This document shows, one piece after another, positions 5,569 through 5,666 of a DNA stretch of 5,666 nt (the first letter of the stretch is position 1; each line of letters begins with the position of its first letter). The notes below the pieces were generated by a model that made no database searches, was not told the DNA's origin, and saw only the letters and a list, made by a program, of their open reading frames with translations. Source of the stretch: Paracoccaceae bacterium (GTDB lineage: Bacteria; Pseudomonadota; Alphaproteobacteria; Rhodobacterales; Rhodobacteraceae); contig SKNG01000172.1 of assembly GCA_007120685.1 (NCBI GenBank), positions 1 to 5,666 of the forward strand, given 5' to 3'. The position numbers and the translations under genes are program-made.

Positions 5569-5666
5569 ATGTCCCTGACCCGTCGCCGCACCCTGGCCCT
5601 GATTGGCGGGGGCACCGTGTTTGCCGCCGCTGCGGGCGCTGGCACCTTTCTGGCCACCCGCACCCC
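5569..5666 (+). CDS. Start of an exported protein with a twin-arginine type signal, truncated by window edge
   Basis: The ATG at 5569 is preceded by AAAGGAG (5554-5560) with 8-nt spacing, a strong ribosome binding site. The 32 visible codons begin MSLTRRRTLALIGGG and continue with a hydrophobic, Ala/Gly-rich stretch to about residue 28, then ATRTP. The TRRRTL sequence followed by a moderately hydrophobic core fits a Tat signal, which would send a folded, often cofactor-bearing protein to the periplasm; a phenylalanine at the usual position is missing (T8). No lipobox is seen in the visible part. The mature domain lies outside the window, so the function cannot be told. A Tat-exported nitroreductase-like flavoprotein is one possibility I recall from Rhodobacteraceae, but this is a guess. 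It is divergent from lldD with 125 bp between starts. Confidence 0.75.
   Translation, partial: MSLTRRRTLALIGGGTVFAAAAGAGTFLATRT

Overview
The window looks like a chromosomal segment from a high-GC alphaproteobacterium, most likely of the Rhodobacteraceae. Three things suggest this: a class I (archaeal-type) lysyl-tRNA synthetase, an adrenodoxin-type [2Fe-2S] ferredoxin that closely resembles what I remember of Rhodobacter capsulatus FdVI, and uniformly GC-rich codon use. No phage, transposase, CRISPR array, rRNA or tRNA was seen.

Layout, left to right: (1) 1-802, minus strand: the N-terminal 267 residues of an AI-2E/PerM-family membrane protein, cut by the window edge. (2) 807-1130, minus: a 107-residue ferredoxin whose stop lies 4 nt before the PerM start, so the two probably form an operon. 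(3) 1354-1851, plus: a small lipoprotein with a peptidoglycan-binding repeat domain, followed by a weak terminator. (4) 1892-2329, minus: a TerB-like protein. (5) 2448-4034, plus: lysK, divergent from the TerB gene. (6) 4035-4273: a gene-poor stretch between convergent genes, packed with palindromes and an 18-bp tandem repeat. (7) 4274-5443, minus: an FMN-dependent L-lactate dehydrogenase (lldD-like). (8) 5444-5568: a divergent control region with two abutting pseudo-palindromes. (9) 5569 to the end, plus: the first 32 codons of a protein with a twin-arginine type N-terminus.

Most genes here are unrelated housekeeping or metabolic genes in alternating orientation. The only likely co-transcribed pair is ferredoxin-perM. 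The lldD gene and the exported-protein gene share a 125-bp control region and may share a regulator.

The most interesting parts are non-coding. One is a composite two-hairpin repeat next to the lldD end, resembling an abundant rhizobial intergenic repeat as I remember it. Another is a short tandem array that has triplicated the lldD stop codon in frame. The third is a pair of 20-bp operator-like sites placed end to end in front of the Tat-type gene. I see no convincing evidence of a wholly new multi-gene system in this window.
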